This document shows positions 7,871 to 19,389 of a DNA stretch of 64,000 bases, in pieces. Under the pieces are notes generated by a model that was given only the letters and a program-made list of their open reading frames with translations, was not told the DNA's origin and ran no database searches. Within the stretch, counting starts at the first letter, position 1; each line of letters opens with the position of its first letter. The translations under genes were made by a program, and so were the position numbers. The stretch is from Eubacteriales bacterium. Its GTDB lineage: Bacteria; Bacillota; Clostridia; Lachnospirales; Lachnospiraceae. The DNA is taken from NCBI GenBank assembly GCA_030537935.1, contig JAUNUY010000001.1, positions 207,139 to 271,138 of the forward strand, read 5' to 3'.

Positions 7871-9695
7871 AGTCACGCCCTTTCCTACTGTTTTTCTCCA
7901 AATAATTTTGTATCTCATGCGCCATCCGCTCATTAATGCCCGGAATGGCCGCAATCTCACCCGGATCAGCTGCCCGAATGCCTTCTACACTCTTGAACCG
8001 CTTGAGCAACGCGGCACGTTTCACCTTCCCGATGCCCTTAATTTCATCCAGGACGGAACGGGTACCCTGTTTCTCATGAAGACTGCGAAAATAACTGATG
8101 GCATATCGGTGTACCTCTTCCTGTATCCCGGCAACGAAACGGTATAGATTTGAAGTACGGTCCAAAACGAACTCACATTCCGCATCCAAGAGACCGTGGG
8201 TTCGGTGCCGATCATCTTTAAACATGCCCCAAACGTCAATCGTTATGCCATAGCGGTCGAGAACCGCATTTACGGCATTCACTTGTGCACGTCCACCATC
8301 AAGAAGGATGAGGTCGGGATAATTACCGTATTTCAAACGTCGCTCCACGATTTCCGCCATGGACGCCGGGTCATCTGCACCGGCTACCGTCTTGATTTTG
8401 AAACGCCGGTATTCATGACGATCCCGCTTGCCATCCGTGTAGACAACCATTGCACCGATGTTATCCGTCCCCTGTATATTCGATATGTCGTAGGATTCAA
8501 TGCGTTGCGGCAACACATCAAGTGCCAGGATTCTTTGAAGTTCTTCCAGTGCATCCGTACGATTTTGTCCCCGCTTGCGGGTCGGTTCGACGAACTTCTG
8601 CAGGTATTCAACGGCATTCTTCTTGACCAGTTCAATCAGACGCTTCTTTTCGCCGCGTTGCGGCACGTGGATACGAACTTTCCGTTCATTTCTTTCACTC
8701 AAGAGATGTGCCGTCTCATCCATTGCGGGGGGCTCATCCTCAACCAATATCTCATCCGGGATGAATTTCTGACTGAGATAAAATTGCTCCATGAAAGTCC
8801 CGATGATGTCACCGGTTCGTTCCCCCGCCACACCTTCCATAATGAAGTTCTCCCGACCGACCATCTTGCCGCCACGAATGAAAAAGACTTCCACACAGGC
8901 CACCGGACCGCTGACTGCCACGGCCAATGCATCGGTGTTGTCCCGCTGTGCTGCGCGCGTCACTTTCTGTGCCGTCAGGGTATCTTCCACACTCTGCAGT
9001 TTATCACGATAGTCCGCCGCTTCCTCATACCGTTGTTCGGCGGCGGCAACACGCATTTTCTCCCGAAGCATACCGACAACCTCGTCCGAATGGCCGGACA
9101 AAAAACGCAGAATTTTGTCAACATGTACCATATAGGTCGCGCGATCGATGGAACCGGTACACGGGCCGATACAGTTATGGATGTGATATTCAAGGCACGG
9201 CCGCATCTTCGTCCGTATGGCACGTGCCATATCATAATTACAAGTACGAATGGGGTACAAGCCCGTCAGAATGTCGAGCGTTTGATTCACCGCCGCAATA
9301 TTCGTGTAAGGACCGAAATACCGGGCCTTGTCATTCAGAATCCGCCGGACCTTCATTAACCGTGGAAAGTCTTCCTGTACCGTCACCTTGATATAGGGAT
9401 AGGTCTTGTCATCTCGGAGCAGAATGTTGTATCGAGGTTTGTATTTCTTGATCAAATTGCACTCGAGAATCAACGCCTCCAACTCGTTGTCCGTGATGAT
9501 GTATTCAAAAGAGGCAATGTTTTCTACCATGGCACGGACCTTGGCACTGTGATTACCGCTGCGGAAATAAGAACGGACACGGTTTTTCAGCACCACCGCC
9601 TTGCCGACGTAGATGACGACATGTCCGGCATCCTTCATCAAATAGACCCCGGGTTTATCCGGTAGGGTTCGTAATTGTTCTTCAATGTCAAACAT
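7839..9695 (-). CDS. uvrC: Excinuclease ABC subunit C
   Basis: UvrC makes both incisions around a UvrB-bound lesion. The 618-residue protein has the normal size and order: GIY-YIG nuclease (KPGVYLMKDAGHVVIYVGKA, residues 13-32), a UVR helix pair near 205 (EQRYEEAADYRDKL), the RNase H-like second nuclease (ESYDISNIQGTDNIGAMVV near 397, LDGGRAQVNAV near 462), and C-terminal helix-hairpin-helix motifs (IKGIGKVKRAALLKRF). GGAGG precedes ATG 9695, 10 nt after the uvrA stop. Having all three uvr genes in one operon is common in Bacillota for uvrBA, less so with uvrC directly attached. Confidence 0.97.
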   Translation of the reverse strand: MFDIEEQLRTLPDKPGVYLMKDAGHVVIYVGKAVVLKNRVRSYFRSGNHSAKVRAMVENIASFEYIITDNELEALILECNLIKKYKPRYNILLRDDKTYPYIKVTVQEDFPRLMKVRRILNDKARYFGPYTNIAAVNQTLDILTGLYPIRTCNYDMARAIRTKMRPCLEYHIHNCIGPCTGSIDRATYMVHVDKILRFLSGHSDEVVGMLREKMRVAAAEQRYEEAADYRDKLQSVEDTLTAQKVTRAAQRDNTDALAVAVSGPVACVEVFFIRGGKMVGRENFIMEGVAGERTGDIIGTFMEQFYLSQKFIPDEILVEDEPPAMDETAHLLSERNERKVRIHVPQRGEKKRLIELVKKNAVEYLQKFVEPTRKRGQNRTDALEELQRILALDVLPQRIESYDISNIQGTDNIGAMVVYTDGKRDRHEYRRFKIKTVAGADDPASMAEIVERRLKYGNYPDLILLDGGRAQVNAVNAVLDRYGITIDVWGMFKDDRHRTHGLLDAECEFVLDRTSNLYRFVAGIQEEVHRYAISYFRSLHEKQGTRSVLDEIKGIGKVKRAALLKRFKSVEGIRAADPGEIAAIPGINERMAHEIQNYLEKNSRKGRDYATDNDRQAR

Positions 9696-9705
9696 GAGGC
9701 CTCCG

Positions 9706-12534
9706 CTACAACTTCATGGTCCGTTTCAGAAACTCACCGGTGTAGGACTGTTTGCATGAAACAATCTCCTTAGGCGTACCTTCAAAAACGATACGACCGC
9801 CCTCATCTCCACCTTCCGGACCGAGATCAATCAAATGGTCCGCTGTTTTAATAACGTCCAGATTGTGCTCAATGACGATAACGGTATTACCGCCGTCCGC
9901 AAGACGATGCAAGACCGACAATAATTTGTCCACGTCATAAATATGTAATCCCGTAGTCGGCTCATCCAAGATATAAAGGGTTCTGCCGGTAGAACGTTTG
10001 CATAACTCCGCCGCCAATTTGATACGCTGCGCTTCACCGCCGGAAAGCTGGGTTGACGGCTGCCCCAATTTAATGTAATTCAGACCGACATCCCGCAGTG
10101 TTTTCAGAATTTTTTCAATAGCCGGGATATTCTCAAAAAATTCATAAGCCTCGTCCACATTCATGTCGAGTACGTCCGCAATACTTTTATCTTTGTAGCG
10201 GATATTCAAGGTCTCACGATTGTAACGCATCCCCTTGCATACCTCACAGGGTACGTAAATGTCCGGTAGAAAATGCATTTCGATTTTTTTGATGCCGTCT
10301 CCCTTGCAGGCCTCACAACGGCCGCCTTTGACGTTGAACGAAAAACGACCTTTCCGGTAGCCTTTCGCCTTTGCCGCGTAGGTTGCCGCAAACAGTTCCC
10401 TGATGGGATCGAACACCTTCGTATAAGTGGCGGGATTGGAACGAGGGGTCCTACCGATGGGACTTTGGTCAATATTGATAATCTTGTCCACGGCCTCGTA
10501 GCCTTCAATGGATTTGAATTTTCCCGGCTTGTATTTGGACTTGTTCAAACGAACGGCCAATGCCTTGTAAAGAATATCGTTGACCAGCGTACTCTTGCCG
10601 GAACCGCTGACACCCGTAACGCAAATGAATTTACCCAGCGGGAAAGATACGTCAATATTTTTCAAATTGTTTTCCCGCGCCCCCTTCAATGTGATGGCGG
10701 CACCGTTACCCGGTCGAAAATGTTCCGGCACGGGAATGGAACGCTTGCCGCTGAGATATTGTGCCGTCAAACTGTTTTCATGCTTGAGAATCTCGGATAG
10801 CGGACCTGCCGCGACAATTTCACCGCCGTGAATACCCGCATAGGGGCCGATATCCACGATAAAATCCGCCGCACGGATGGTATCCTCATCATGCTCGACA
10901 ACGATGAGGGTATTACCAAGGGCCGTCAAATTCTTCAGCGTACGAATCAGCTTGTCATTGTCCCGCTGATGCAGGCCGATACTCGGCTCATCCAGGACGT
11001 ACAGTACGCCGACCAGGGCTGAGCCGATTTGTGTCGCCAGACGAATCCGCTGCGCCTCACCGCCGGATAGCGTGCCGGCCTTTCTGTCCAGTGTCAGGTA
11101 ACCGAGACCGACATCCCGCAAGAAACCCAGACGCAGTTTGATTTCTTTGATGATTTCCTTGGCAATCATCATTCGTTCTTCGCCCAGCTCGAGACCATCC
11201 AGATAATCCAGAATGCCGCGAATGTTCATGGCCGTCACTTCGATGATGTTCTTGCCGCCCACGGTGACGGCCAGAACCTCGGGACGCAAGCGTTGCCCGT
11301 GACAGGCGGGACACGGGAGCTCAATCATGTAGCGGTCGATTTTTTCACGCATTTTGTCGGACGCCGTTTCTTCATAACGACGTTGTAAATTCGGTATGAC
11401 ACCTTCAAACGGGCCGTTATATGTTTTACGACCGGAAAAGCGGGAATCAAAGGTAAACGTCAGATTCAGATTGTCCGTACCGTAAAGGAGCGCCTCGGTA
11501 AATGCCTCCGGTAATTCACACCAGGGGGTATCCGGAGAAACCTTGAAATGCTTTGCCAAGGCCAGTATCATTTGGGAATAATACCCATCATCATTCAATC
11601 CCGTAGAACCCCATGCATCGACCGCCCCCTCTTTCAAGCTCAAAGAAGGATTGGGGACGACCAATTCGGGGTCAATCCGTTTGTTCTCCCCAAGGCCCTT
11701 GCATCGCGGGCAAGCACCGTACGGGGCATTAAATGAAAACATCCGTGTCGAGACTTCTTCCAATGCCAAACCATGGTCCGGGCAGGAATAATCCGTCGTA
11801 TACATGACCGTTCGCTCGCTGTCCGCGTCCACGCTCACCAACCCCCCGCTGAGATTGACCGCGGATTCAATAGAATCATGAAGGCGACTCTCAATGCCGG
11901 GTTTCATTTTAATTCGATCTACGATGACCTCAATATGATGCTTGATATTTTTCGCCAAAGGAATGTCATCCGCAATATCATAGACCGTACCGTCCACGCG
12001 TACGCGGACATAGCCTTCCTTTTCGATATTTTCAAGCAATTTCTTATGGGTTCCCTTTTGACCGCGGACAATGGGCGACATCAAGGTCAGACGAGTACCG
12101 TCCGGCTCCTTCATAATCTCATCCACAATCTCCTGTACCGTTACTTGCGTAATCGGTTGACCGCACACATGACAGTGGAGTTCACCGACACGGGCAAACA
12201 GCAGACGGAAAAAGTCGTAAATCTCCGTCACCGTACCCACCGTTGAACGCGGGTTGTGAGAAGTCGTTTTCTGGTCAATGGAAATGGCGGGACTTAGCCC
12301 GTCGATATATTCCACATTCGGCTTTTCCATTTGGCCCAGAAATTGCCGGGCATACGCCGATAGACTCTCTACATATCGGCGCTGCCCTTCCGCATAGATA
12401 GTATCAAATGCCAGCGTCGATTTGCCGGATCCGGATAGGCCGGTGAACACAATAAAATGATCGCGCGGTAAAACCAGATCCACATTCTTCAAATTATTTT
12501 CCTTTGCCCCCTTAATCACGATTTCGTTATGCAA
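9706..12534 (-). CDS. uvrA: Excinuclease ABC subunit A
   Basis: Damage-recognition ATPase of nucleotide excision repair. About 942 residues with two ABC modules: the first Walker A is GLSGSGKST followed by [16 protein letters not shown], the second is [10 protein letters not shown]; signature [12 protein letters not shown] occurs in both halves, and zinc-finger cysteine pairs ([30 protein letters not shown]) are present. I propose the TTG at 12532-12534 as start: AAGAAGGA lies 6 nt upstream and the protein then opens [16 protein letters not shown], as UvrA proteins do. An ATG at 12588 would add 18 basic residues without family support. Confidence 0.95.
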   Translation of the reverse strand: MHNEIVIKGAKENNLKNVDLVLPRDHFIVFTGLSGSGKSTLAFDTIYAEGQRRYVESLSAYARQFLGQMEKPNVEYIDGLSPAISIDQKTTSHNPRSTVGTVTEIYDFFRLLFARVGELHCHVCGQPITQVTVQEIVDEIMKEPDGTRLTLMSPIVRGQKGTHKKLLENIEKEGYVRVRVDGTVYDIADDIPLAKNIKHHIEVIVDRIKMKPGIESRLHDSIESAVNLSGGLVSVDADSERTVMYTTDYSCPDHGLALEEVSTRMFSFNAPYGACPRCKGLGENKRIDPELVVPNPSLSLKEGAVDAWGSTGLNDDGYYSQMILALAKHFKVSPDTPWCELPEAFTEALLYGTDNLNLTFTFDSRFSGRKTYNGPFEGVIPNLQRRYEETASDKMREKIDRYMIELPCPACHGQRLRPEVLAVTVGGKNIIEVTAMNIRGILDYLDGLELGEERMMIAKEIIKEIKLRLGFLRDVGLGYLTLDRKAGTLSGGEAQRIRLATQIGSALVGVLYVLDEPSIGLHQRDNDKLIRTLKNLTALGNTLIVVEHDEDTIRAADFIVDIGPYAGIHGGEIVAAGPLSEILKHENSLTAQYLSGKRSIPVPEHFRPGNGAAITLKGARENNLKNIDVSFPLGKFICVTGVSGSGKSTLVNDILYKALAVRLNKSKYKPGKFKSIEGYEAVDKIINIDQSPIGRTPRSNPATYTKVFDPIRELFAATYAAKAKGYRKGRFSFNVKGGRCEACKGDGIKKIEMHFLPDIYVPCEVCKGMRYNRETLNIRYKDKSIADVLDMNVDEAYEFFENIPAIEKILKTLRDVGLNYIKLGQPSTQLSGGEAQRIKLAAELCKRSTGRTLYILDEPTTGLHIYDVDKLLSVLHRLADGGNTVIVIEHNLDVIKTADHLIDLGPEGGDEGGRIVFEGTPKEIVSCKQSYTGEFLKRTMKL

Positions 12535-12597
12535 GGGTATCCTTCTTTCTATCCGGCATCTGTCCGAAAACCGTCGTCTTCGAGACATCCTAACCGG

Positions 12598-14568
12598 TTA
12601 TTCAATTCGTTCTTTTAGTACCGCAATCTCATCCCGTAATTCAGCTGCCCGCTCGAAATCAAGGGCATCCGCCGCACGGAACATCTCATCACGCAGAAGA
12701 ATGATCTTCTCCTCAATTTTTTTCATATCGGCCGCATTCGTCACCCGATAGCCGCCCTCTTCCGCTACCGCCTTCGTCATTTCAATTTGTTGTGGAACGG
12801 ACTTCAGTATTGTCTTGGGCACAATGCCGTGTCGCTCATTATAGGCTTCCTGTTTTCGGCGACGGCGTGCCGTTTCATCAATAGCGCGCCGCATGGATCC
12901 CGTGATTTCATCCGCATACATGATGACCCGTCCCTCGGCATTTCGTGCCGCCCGTCCGATCGTCTGTATGAGGGATGTGTCGGAACGAAGGAAACCTTCC
13001 TTATCCGCATCCAAGATGGCTACGAGTGCCACTTCAGGGATATCCAAACCTTCCCGCAAAAGATTGATGCCCACCAACACATCGAATTTACCCAGCCGTA
13101 AATCACGAATAATTTCCATTCGCTCCAATGTGACGATATCCGAATGCAGGTATTTGACGCGAACACCGGCCTCCATGAGATAGTCGGTTAGGTTTTCACT
13201 CATTTTCTTCGTTAAGGTGGTGATGAGAACACGATGTCCCGCCCCTACCGTCCGGTCAATCTCGGCCATTAGATCATCAATCTGATTATGAATCGGTCGT
13301 ACCTCAATCAGCGGATCCAACAATCCGGTCGGCCGGATAATTTGTTCCGTTTCACATTGGGCATGCTCCATTTCATAAGGTCCGGGCGTTGCCGTCGTAA
13401 AAAGCACCTGATTCAGACTGCCTTCGAATTCCTCAAAATTCATCGGCCGGTTGTCGTAGGCGGACGGCAGGCGAAAGCCGTTATCGACCAAGGATTTCTT
13501 TCGGGATCGGTCACCCGCATACATCCCGCGTACCTGCGGCACGGTCGCATGACTTTCATCGATAATCATTAAAAAATCATCCGGAAAAAAGTCCATCAAC
13601 GTATAAGGTTTCTGTCCCGGCTTTCTGCCCGTAATGTGTCTTGAATAGTTCTCGATGCCTTGACAAAAACCGATCTCACGCAACATTTCGATATCATACC
13701 GTGTCCGTTGGTCGATTCGCTGTGCTTCCAGCAGCATGTCGTTTTGTTTAAAAAATGCCACCTGCTCCTTTAATTCCTTTGTAATGGATCGAATTGCCGC
13801 CTCGATACGCTCGGGTGTCGTAACATAGTGAGAAGCGGGGAAGATGGCGATGTGCTTTCGCGTTGCCATCACCCGTCCCGTCACATGGTCAATTTCCGAT
13901 ATACGTTCCACCTCGTCACCGAAAAATTCAATCCGTATCGGATGGTCCGACGTATTGGCCGGAAAAATTTCCAAAACATCACCGCGGACCCGGAAGGTAC
14001 CGCGAATGAAATGCAAATCATTGCGTTCATACTGAATCTCAACCAGACGACGGATAATCTCGTCCCGATCCCGCTCCTGTCCTTCTCGTACGGAAAGCAT
14101 GAGGTTCTTGTAATCGGACGGATCACCCAATCCATAGATACAGGAGACGGAGGAAACGACGACCACATCACGCCGCTCCAGTAATGAGGCCGTTGCGGAA
14201 TGCCGCAGTTTATCAATTTCCTCATTCGTACTGGCATCTTTTTCGATGTAAGTATCCGTTGCCGCGACATAGGCTTCGGGTTGGTAATAATCATAGTACG
14301 AAACGAAGTATTCGACGGCATTGTTCGGAAAAAACGCCTTAAACTCATTATATAATTGGGCCGCCAAGGTTTTATTATGGGCGATAATCAGGGTCGGCCG
14401 GTTGACTGCCGCTATAACATTCGCCATGGTAAAGGTCTTGCCGGATCCGGTCGCTCCGACCAGCGTCGTAAACCGATTTCCGGCATCGATGGATCGGACG
14501 ATGTCGGCCACCGCTTCGGGTTGGTCTCCGGTCGGTTGAAACGGCGCCTGTAAATCGAAGGTGCTCAC
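12598..14568 (-). CDS. uvrB: Excinuclease ABC subunit B
   Basis: Helicase-like damage-verification subunit, 656 residues. Walker [11 protein letters not shown] near 40, the beta-hairpin region [11 protein letters not shown] near 93-103 that inserts into [12 protein letters not shown] (motif II) near 340, helicase motif [11 protein letters not shown], and a C-terminal UVR domain (residues about 615-655, [15 protein letters not shown]) that binds UvrC. Starts with GTG (14566-14568) after GAGGAGGG. First gene of the uvrB-uvrA-uvrC-clc-aminotransferase-GNAT unit. Confidence 0.97.
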   Translation of the reverse strand: MSTFDLQAPFQPTGDQPEAVADIVRSIDAGNRFTTLVGATGSGKTFTMANVIAAVNRPTLIIAHNKTLAAQLYNEFKAFFPNNAVEYFVSYYDYYQPEAYVAATDTYIEKDASTNEEIDKLRHSATASLLERRDVVVVSSVSCIYGLGDPSDYKNLMLSVREGQERDRDEIIRRLVEIQYERNDLHFIRGTFRVRGDVLEIFPANTSDHPIRIEFFGDEVERISEIDHVTGRVMATRKHIAIFPASHYVTTPERIEAAIRSITKELKEQVAFFKQNDMLLEAQRIDQRTRYDIEMLREIGFCQGIENYSRHITGRKPGQKPYTLMDFFPDDFLMIIDESHATVPQVRGMYAGDRSRKKSLVDNGFRLPSAYDNRPMNFEEFEGSLNQVLFTTATPGPYEMEHAQCETEQIIRPTGLLDPLIEVRPIHNQIDDLMAEIDRTVGAGHRVLITTLTKKMSENLTDYLMEAGVRVKYLHSDIVTLERMEIIRDLRLGKFDVLVGINLLREGLDIPEVALVAILDADKEGFLRSDTSLIQTIGRAARNAEGRVIMYADEITGSMRRAIDETARRRRKQEAYNERHGIVPKTILKSVPQQIEMTKAVAEEGGYRVTNAADMKKIEEKIILLRDEMFRAADALDFERAAELRDEIAVLKERIE

Positions 14569-14609
14569 TGTCCCTCCTCCTCTTGATATTAATACGTTCC
14601 TAAATCATT

Positions 14610-14638
14610 ATTATAGCATGAAACCCCCGGCGGATAAA
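14610..14638 (-). promoter_or_regulatory. Likely promoter of the uvrB operon
   Basis: TATAAT at 14610-14615 (minus strand) with a weak -35 TTTATC 17 nt upstream at 14633-14638. No LexA/DinR box (GAAC-N4-GTTC) is seen near it by eye. Confidence 0.55.
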
Positions 14639-14682
14639 CCGCATGACCAAATTTTTACGGAAACACGCACTGCTTTTTCTAT

Positions 14683-14717
14683 GTAAAAAAAGACGCAAAT
14701 CATGGATTTGCGTCTTT
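14683..14717 (-). terminator. Rho-independent terminator after the DUF1846 gene
   Basis: A perfect 13-bp stem (AAAGACGCAAATC paired with GATTTGCGTCTTT, 14689-14701 and 14705-14717) with a 3-nt loop, followed on the minus strand by a run of seven T. It closes the rex-led transcript. Confidence 0.92.
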
Positions 14718-14728
14718 ACCGTCTGTCA

Positions 14729-16210
14729 TTATCTGTGAAACAGTCGTTTCGTTTCATACTTAGGTTCCATACTCAGACGGATGCCCAGCTTTTTCAACAT
14801 CTCACGGTCTTCCCGTAGAGAAATTACCGACGAATGGGCTTCCAGTCCCTTGAGCTTAGGAATCTGATCCACGACAATCTGTGCCAACGGATTGGTCGTT
14901 GCCGATATGGAAATGGCAATCAACGCCTCACCGGCCGTCAAACGGCGCGCCTGTGAGCTGGTTTCCAGTTGCTTCAACTTCTGAATCGGCTCGAATATTA
15001 GGGGCGGAATGATATGAATCCGATCTTGGATATCCCCTAAAGCTTTTAATGCGTTGATTAAGGCGGCCGTCTCCGCGCTCATAAGTTCCGATGCTTTACC
15101 GGTAATAATACGACCGTCCTCCAACTCAATGGCGACGGCAGGTTTACCGCACTCCGTTTCCTTTACACGGGCTTCACCGACCACCCTACGGTCATTCTCC
15201 GTAACGCCGGCCCGTTGCATCACGATTTTCAGTTTCGTAATGGCATCGTTTGAACCGTGGCCGCTCGCTTTATCACAGAGGGCGCTGAAATAGCGGCGAA
15301 TAATCTCCGCCTTTGCCGCTTCCCGAACAATATCATCGTCAAAGATGCACTTGCCCGCCATGTTGACCCCCATCTCCGTGGGCGACTTGTACGGACATTC
15401 TCCCATGATTTTACGCATCATGGCCGCCAGCACGGGGTATATTTCCACGTCTCGATTGTAATTGACCGCGGTTTCACCGTTCGCCTCCAGATGGAAGGGG
15501 TCAATCATATTAATGTCATTGAGGTCGGCCGTTGCCGCCTCATAGGCCAGGTTCACGGGATGCGTAAGGGGTAGATTCCACACCGGGAAGGTCTCAAACT
15601 TCGCGTAACCGGCTTTGATACCGCGTTTATTCTCGTGATAGAGTTGACTCAGGCAGGTAGCCATCTTGCCACTGCCGGGACCGGGTGCCGTAACGACAAC
15701 CAAGGGGCGTGTCGTTTCGATATATTCATTCTTTCCATAACCCGATTCGGAAACGATGTGGGGGATGTCCCCGGGGTAGCCCTCAATACTATAATGCTTA
15801 TAGACCTTCATATCCAGAGATTCCATCCGTTCAATGAACTGGTCGGAAGACTTCATTTCATTGTAGCGGGTCAGAACGATGCCGGTAACGGCCAATCCGA
15901 AGGAGCGGAATGCATCGATGAGGCGCAGGATGTCCGCCTCATACGTTATACCCAAATCCTCCCGGATTTTGTTATTTTCGATATCTGTTGCCGATATAAC
16001 GATGATAATCTCCGCCTTATCCGCCAAGGCCGAAAGCATTCGTATTTTTACGTCCGGTGCGAACCCCGGAAGGACACGGGATGCGTGATAGTCGTCAAAG
16101 AGTTTACCGCCGAACTCGAGATAGAGTTTATTTCCGGCGTTATCGATTCGTTCCCGAATCCGTTCCGACTGCATTTGAATGTATTTTTCGTTATCGAAGC
16201 CGAGTTTCAT
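14729..16210 (-). CDS. DUF1846 family protein
   Basis: A 493-residue protein of the DUF1846 family (Pfam family of about 490-residue bacterial proteins, common in Bacillota and Actinobacteria, function not established). The amino end KLGFDNEKYIQMQSERI and the central APGPGSGKMATCLSQLYHE match the family; GPGSGK looks like a P-loop, so nucleotide binding is likely. No signal peptide or membrane segment. AGGAGGACTAAGG precedes the ATG. It is the last gene of the rex-acpS-nnr-alr-corC-yebC unit, 2 nt after yebC. Confidence 0.92.
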   Translation of the reverse strand: MKLGFDNEKYIQMQSERIRERIDNAGNKLYLEFGGKLFDDYHASRVLPGFAPDVKIRMLSALADKAEIIIVISATDIENNKIREDLGITYEADILRLIDAFRSFGLAVTGIVLTRYNEMKSSDQFIERMESLDMKVYKHYSIEGYPGDIPHIVSESGYGKNEYIETTRPLVVVTAPGPGSGKMATCLSQLYHENKRGIKAGYAKFETFPVWNLPLTHPVNLAYEAATADLNDINMIDPFHLEANGETAVNYNRDVEIYPVLAAMMRKIMGECPYKSPTEMGVNMAGKCIFDDDIVREAAKAEIIRRYFSALCDKASGHGSNDAITKLKIVMQRAGVTENDRRVVGEARVKETECGKPAVAIELEDGRIITGKASELMSAETAALINALKALGDIQDRIHIIPPLIFEPIQKLKQLETSSQARRLTAGEALIAISISATTNPLAQIVVDQIPKLKGLEAHSSVISLREDREMLKKLGIRLSMEPKYETKRLFHR

Positions 16211-16212
16211 CC

Positions 16213-16938
16213 TTAGTCCTCCTGATTATGAAATACTTCCTGGACGTCATCATCATCTTCCAGCAAATCCAGCATTTTATTCATGGCTTTTTCGTCTTCG
16301 GCATTCAAACGTACCCTTGTATGCGGAATCATGGCCACCTCGGCGGAAATCATGGGAATGTCGGCATCCTCCAACGCCAGACGAACAGCTGAAAAAATAT
16401 CCGGTTCGGTATAAATCTCAAAGCTGTCCGTCTCCTCATTGAAATCTTCCGCACCTGCATCCAGTGCAATCATCATCAAATCATCCGCACTGCCTTCATA
16501 GGCCTCCTTGTCGACGATGATTTCCCCTTTTTCTTCGAATTGAAAAGAAACGCAACCGGTCACACCGAGCGAACCGCCGCCTTTGGTAAAGGCATTGCGC
16601 ACATTAGATGCCGTACGGTTTTTGTTGTCCGTCAGTGCTCGCACGATAACGGCTACCCCCGCGGGACCATAACCTTCGTAAGTAATGCTTTCATAGTTGG
16701 CGGCGGCATCTGCGCCGGAAGCCTTCTTGATGCTCCGCTCAATGCTGTCATTAGGCATATTGTTTGCCTTGCACTTGGCCACCACGTCACGAAGACGATT
16801 ATTATTTTCCGGATCGGGTCCGCCCTCTTTTACCGCAACGGCAATCTCCCGCCCCAGTTTTGTAAAGATTTTTCCTTTACGGGCATCATTTTTTTCCTTT
16901 TTATGCTTGATGTTAGAAAATTTGGAATGGCCGGCCAT
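16213..16938 (-). CDS. YebC/PmpR family regulator or translation factor (TACO1-like)
   Basis: 241 residues with the canonical opening [20 protein letters not shown] and the family core [19 protein letters not shown] and [18 protein letters not shown]. The YebC/PmpR family was first described as DNA-binding regulators; some members are now known to relieve ribosome stalling at polyproline, so the name should not be taken as proof of a transcriptional role. The start overlaps the corC stop by 1 nt (TAATG). Confidence 0.95.
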   Translation of the reverse strand: MAGHSKFSNIKHKKEKNDARKGKIFTKLGREIAVAVKEGGPDPENNNRLRDVVAKCKANNMPNDSIERSIKKASGADAAANYESITYEGYGPAGVAVIVRALTDNKNRTASNVRNAFTKGGGSLGVTGCVSFQFEEKGEIIVDKEAYEGSADDLMMIALDAGAEDFNEETDSFEIYTEPDIFSAVRLALEDADIPMISAEVAMIPHTRVRLNAEDEKAMNKMLDLLEDDDDVQEVFHNQED

Positions 16939-18191
16939 TACTCTTCTCCTTCTTCTGTTCGAGTCTCTTTGCGCACGATGCGCACCAATTGTATCATCTT
17001 ATTTCGTATTTTGAGAATACGGAAATTATATCCTCCGTAAAGGATATCAATCATATTTTCTTCATCATCCGTCGGAATCCGATTCAGACGATCAATCAGA
17101 AAGCCGCTCAAGGTTTCAAACTCGTCACCGAAATCGACCTGCAGGCGTTCGCTCAACATTTCAAGCGGACAGGCACCCCGTACCAGAAATTTCTCCGCAC
17201 TCGGCTCGATAATCATTGTCTCATCCACGTCATATTCGTCAAGAATATTACCCATGATTTCTTCGATAATATCTTCCATCGCCAGAATGCCGTCCAGCTG
17301 ACCATATTCATCAATGACCATGGCCATGTGTGTCTTCTCTTCCTGCATCTCTTTGAAGATTTCATTGACATTTTTCGTGGTCGGTACAAAATAGGCCGGA
17401 CGAACCAATCCCTCCGTATCCGCCAGCGTTTGTGTCCGATCCGTTTCCGGGTCATGGTAAATACGGAAGAAATCTCTCAGATGTAAGATCCCGCAAATTT
17501 TGTCCAGCTCTTCCCGATAGACGGGGTAGCGCGAAAACTTCTCCGAAATGATGATTTCCGCCGTTTCCGTCAAAGTTAACGCCTCGTTCAGTGCTACAAT
17601 ATTTTTTCGATGCGTCATGATATCCATCGCCTCTTTATCACCCAACTCGACGATGTTACTTATCATTTCCGCTTCTTCCTTTTCCAAAACCCCCTGTTCA
17701 TGGCCGTCATTGACAAGGGCGATAATCTCGTCCTCTGTTACACTTTCGTATTCACCGCGTATATCGAGTTTCATCAATCGCGCCATCGCTTCGATAATGA
17801 AAACAAGGACGGCGACAGGTGGCGTGGCAATGCGGTAAAACAATGACGCCAGACGCAAAACGAAGGGATTCAAATTTTCCGCCCGTGCATAGCCCACATG
17901 CTTGGCCGATACGGCAATGATGAGCATCAGAACGACAAGCAACCAGCCATAGCCGTGCTGTGTTGCCAAACCCGTAAAAATAAAACTGTAGATTAAGACG
18001 CATACGATAAGATTCGTATGATAATTATCCGCATATTTCAGCAATCTCATACTGACGGCGTCTTTCTTTGTTTCCAGGATGTCATCATTAATACTGTCAA
18101 TGGCACCGTACAAATACCACATCATCGGTGTAATCAACCCCGATAAAATGATACCCGTCCAATATAGAATCCGTAAATGATCTTCGTCCAT
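16938..18191 (-). CDS. CNNM/CBS/CorC-HlyC membrane protein (probable Mg2+ or divalent-cation efflux)
   Basis: 417 residues from ATG 18189-18191, which overlaps the alr stop (TGATG) and has AAGGAGAG upstream. An N-terminal membrane part (hydrophobic segments near residues 8-25, 55-75, 80-98, 115-140) is followed by a CBS pair (residues about 175-300; [41 protein letters not shown]) and a CorC-HlyC domain with the usual [19 protein letters not shown]. Older databases call such proteins hemolysins; known relatives (MpfA, CorB) transport magnesium. The transported ion is inferred. Confidence 0.9.
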   Translation of the reverse strand: MDEDHLRILYWTGIILSGLITPMMWYLYGAIDSINDDILETKKDAVSMRLLKYADNYHTNLIVCVLIYSFIFTGLATQHGYGWLLVVLMLIIAVSAKHVGYARAENLNPFVLRLASLFYRIATPPVAVLVFIIEAMARLMKLDIRGEYESVTEDEIIALVNDGHEQGVLEKEEAEMISNIVELGDKEAMDIMTHRKNIVALNEALTLTETAEIIISEKFSRYPVYREELDKICGILHLRDFFRIYHDPETDRTQTLADTEGLVRPAYFVPTTKNVNEIFKEMQEEKTHMAMVIDEYGQLDGILAMEDIIEEIMGNILDEYDVDETMIIEPSAEKFLVRGACPLEMLSERLQVDFGDEFETLSGFLIDRLNRIPTDDEENMIDILYGGYNFRILKIRNKMIQLVRIVRKETRTEEGEE

Positions 18192-19363
18192 CAAACTCTC
18201 CTTGCCGTATAAAAGAAATTGACCTCGTCCACCAGTTGCCCGTCCTTGAAATACAGGCGCGGTATCCGCTTGCTTAATCCGCAAACAAATTCGTAATTGA
18301 ACTTACCCGATAAACGAGCGAGTTCTTCGAGTGTTACCTCTTCCGTTCCGCTGCGACCGATGAGAACAACTTCCTCGTTGATATCAAGCGGCCCGAAGTC
18401 GGTCACATCAACCATAAACTGATCCATACAAACGCGGCCGATAATATTTGCTCTCCGCCCGCGAATCAGAACGTATCCGCAATTACTCAAAGAGCGCGGA
18501 TAGCCGTCCGCATAGCCGACCGGTATCGTCGCAATGCGCATGGGCCGTTCGGATACAAAGGTCGAATTGTAACCGACGCCCGTTCCCGGAGGAATTTCTT
18601 TTGTAAAAATAATGTGGCTTTTCAATTGAAGGGCCGGTTTTACCGGTACGTGATTGACCAATACATCCGTTGACGGATAATAACCGTAGAGGATGATGCC
18701 GGCACGGACCATATCGCGATGTGCAGACGGCATGTCGATAACGGCGGCAGAATTTGCACAGTGCACCAAGGGCACACTGATGCCGACACGTTCCAATACC
18801 GACAACGCCGCTTCAAAACGGTCATACTGTGCACGGACCGGAGTTTTGTCCGCCTCATCCGCATTCGCAAAATGTGTGAATACGCCTTCGACGACCAAAT
18901 TCGGTAATGCGGCGATTTTACGCATCTCCTCTTCCAGATGCTCATCCGTCGCATAACCGATTCGACTCATCCCCGTATCCAATTTAATATGAATATAACA
19001 GGGACGATTCATCAAAACGGCATATTCGGACAGTTTTTTTGCCATCTCATAATAAAACACCGTTGTCCGGATTCCTTTTTGAATGAGTTCCGGAATACTG
19101 CGCTCAAACACGCCGCCCAAAACAAGAATCGGTTTTTCGACAAAGCTGTTCATCAAATCCAAAGCCTCGTCAATGGTGGCGACCGCGTAATAATCCACCA
19201 CATCCGCCATATGCTTGGCACAGACCGTCGCACCATGTCCGTATCCGTCCGCCTTGATAACGGCCATTAACTTGCTGTCACCGATATGCAATCGGATGCT
19301 CTCAATGTTCTCCAGAATCCGATTCAAGTTAATTTCCGCATATACCCTACCGTATTTTTCCAT
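18191..19363 (-). CDS. alr: Alanine racemase
   Basis: PLP enzyme that makes D-alanine for peptidoglycan. 390 residues from the ATG at 19361-19363 (MEKYGRVYAEINLN), preceded by GGGAG; the frame stays open another 65 codons upstream but that part overlaps nnr and has no Alr similarity. The Schiff-base lysine is in VIKADGYGHGA (near residue 36), and the catalytic tyrosine in GVGYNSTFVS (near 266). The HCANSAAV stretch also fits. It sits between nnr and corC, the common nnr/acpS-alr neighbourhood of Bacillota. Confidence 0.95.
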   Translation of the reverse strand: MEKYGRVYAEINLNRILENIESIRLHIGDSKLMAVIKADGYGHGATVCAKHMADVVDYYAVATIDEALDLMNSFVEKPILVLGGVFERSIPELIQKGIRTTVFYYEMAKKLSEYAVLMNRPCYIHIKLDTGMSRIGYATDEHLEEEMRKIAALPNLVVEGVFTHFANADEADKTPVRAQYDRFEAALSVLERVGISVPLVHCANSAAVIDMPSAHRDMVRAGIILYGYYPSTDVLVNHVPVKPALQLKSHIIFTKEIPPGTGVGYNSTFVSERPMRIATIPVGYADGYPRSLSNCGYVLIRGRRANIIGRVCMDQFMVDVTDFGPLDINEEVVLIGRSGTEEVTLEELARLSGKFNYEFVCGLSKRIPRLYFKDGQLVDEVNFFYTARRV

Positions 19364-19389
19364 GCTATCTCCCGTTAATTTCGTTCCTG

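Noticed and set aside
8196..9359. Long plus-strand open frame of 387 codons inside uvrC
   Set aside because: Fully antisense to uvrC, no ribosome site and no family pattern; antisense open frames are common over uvr genes.
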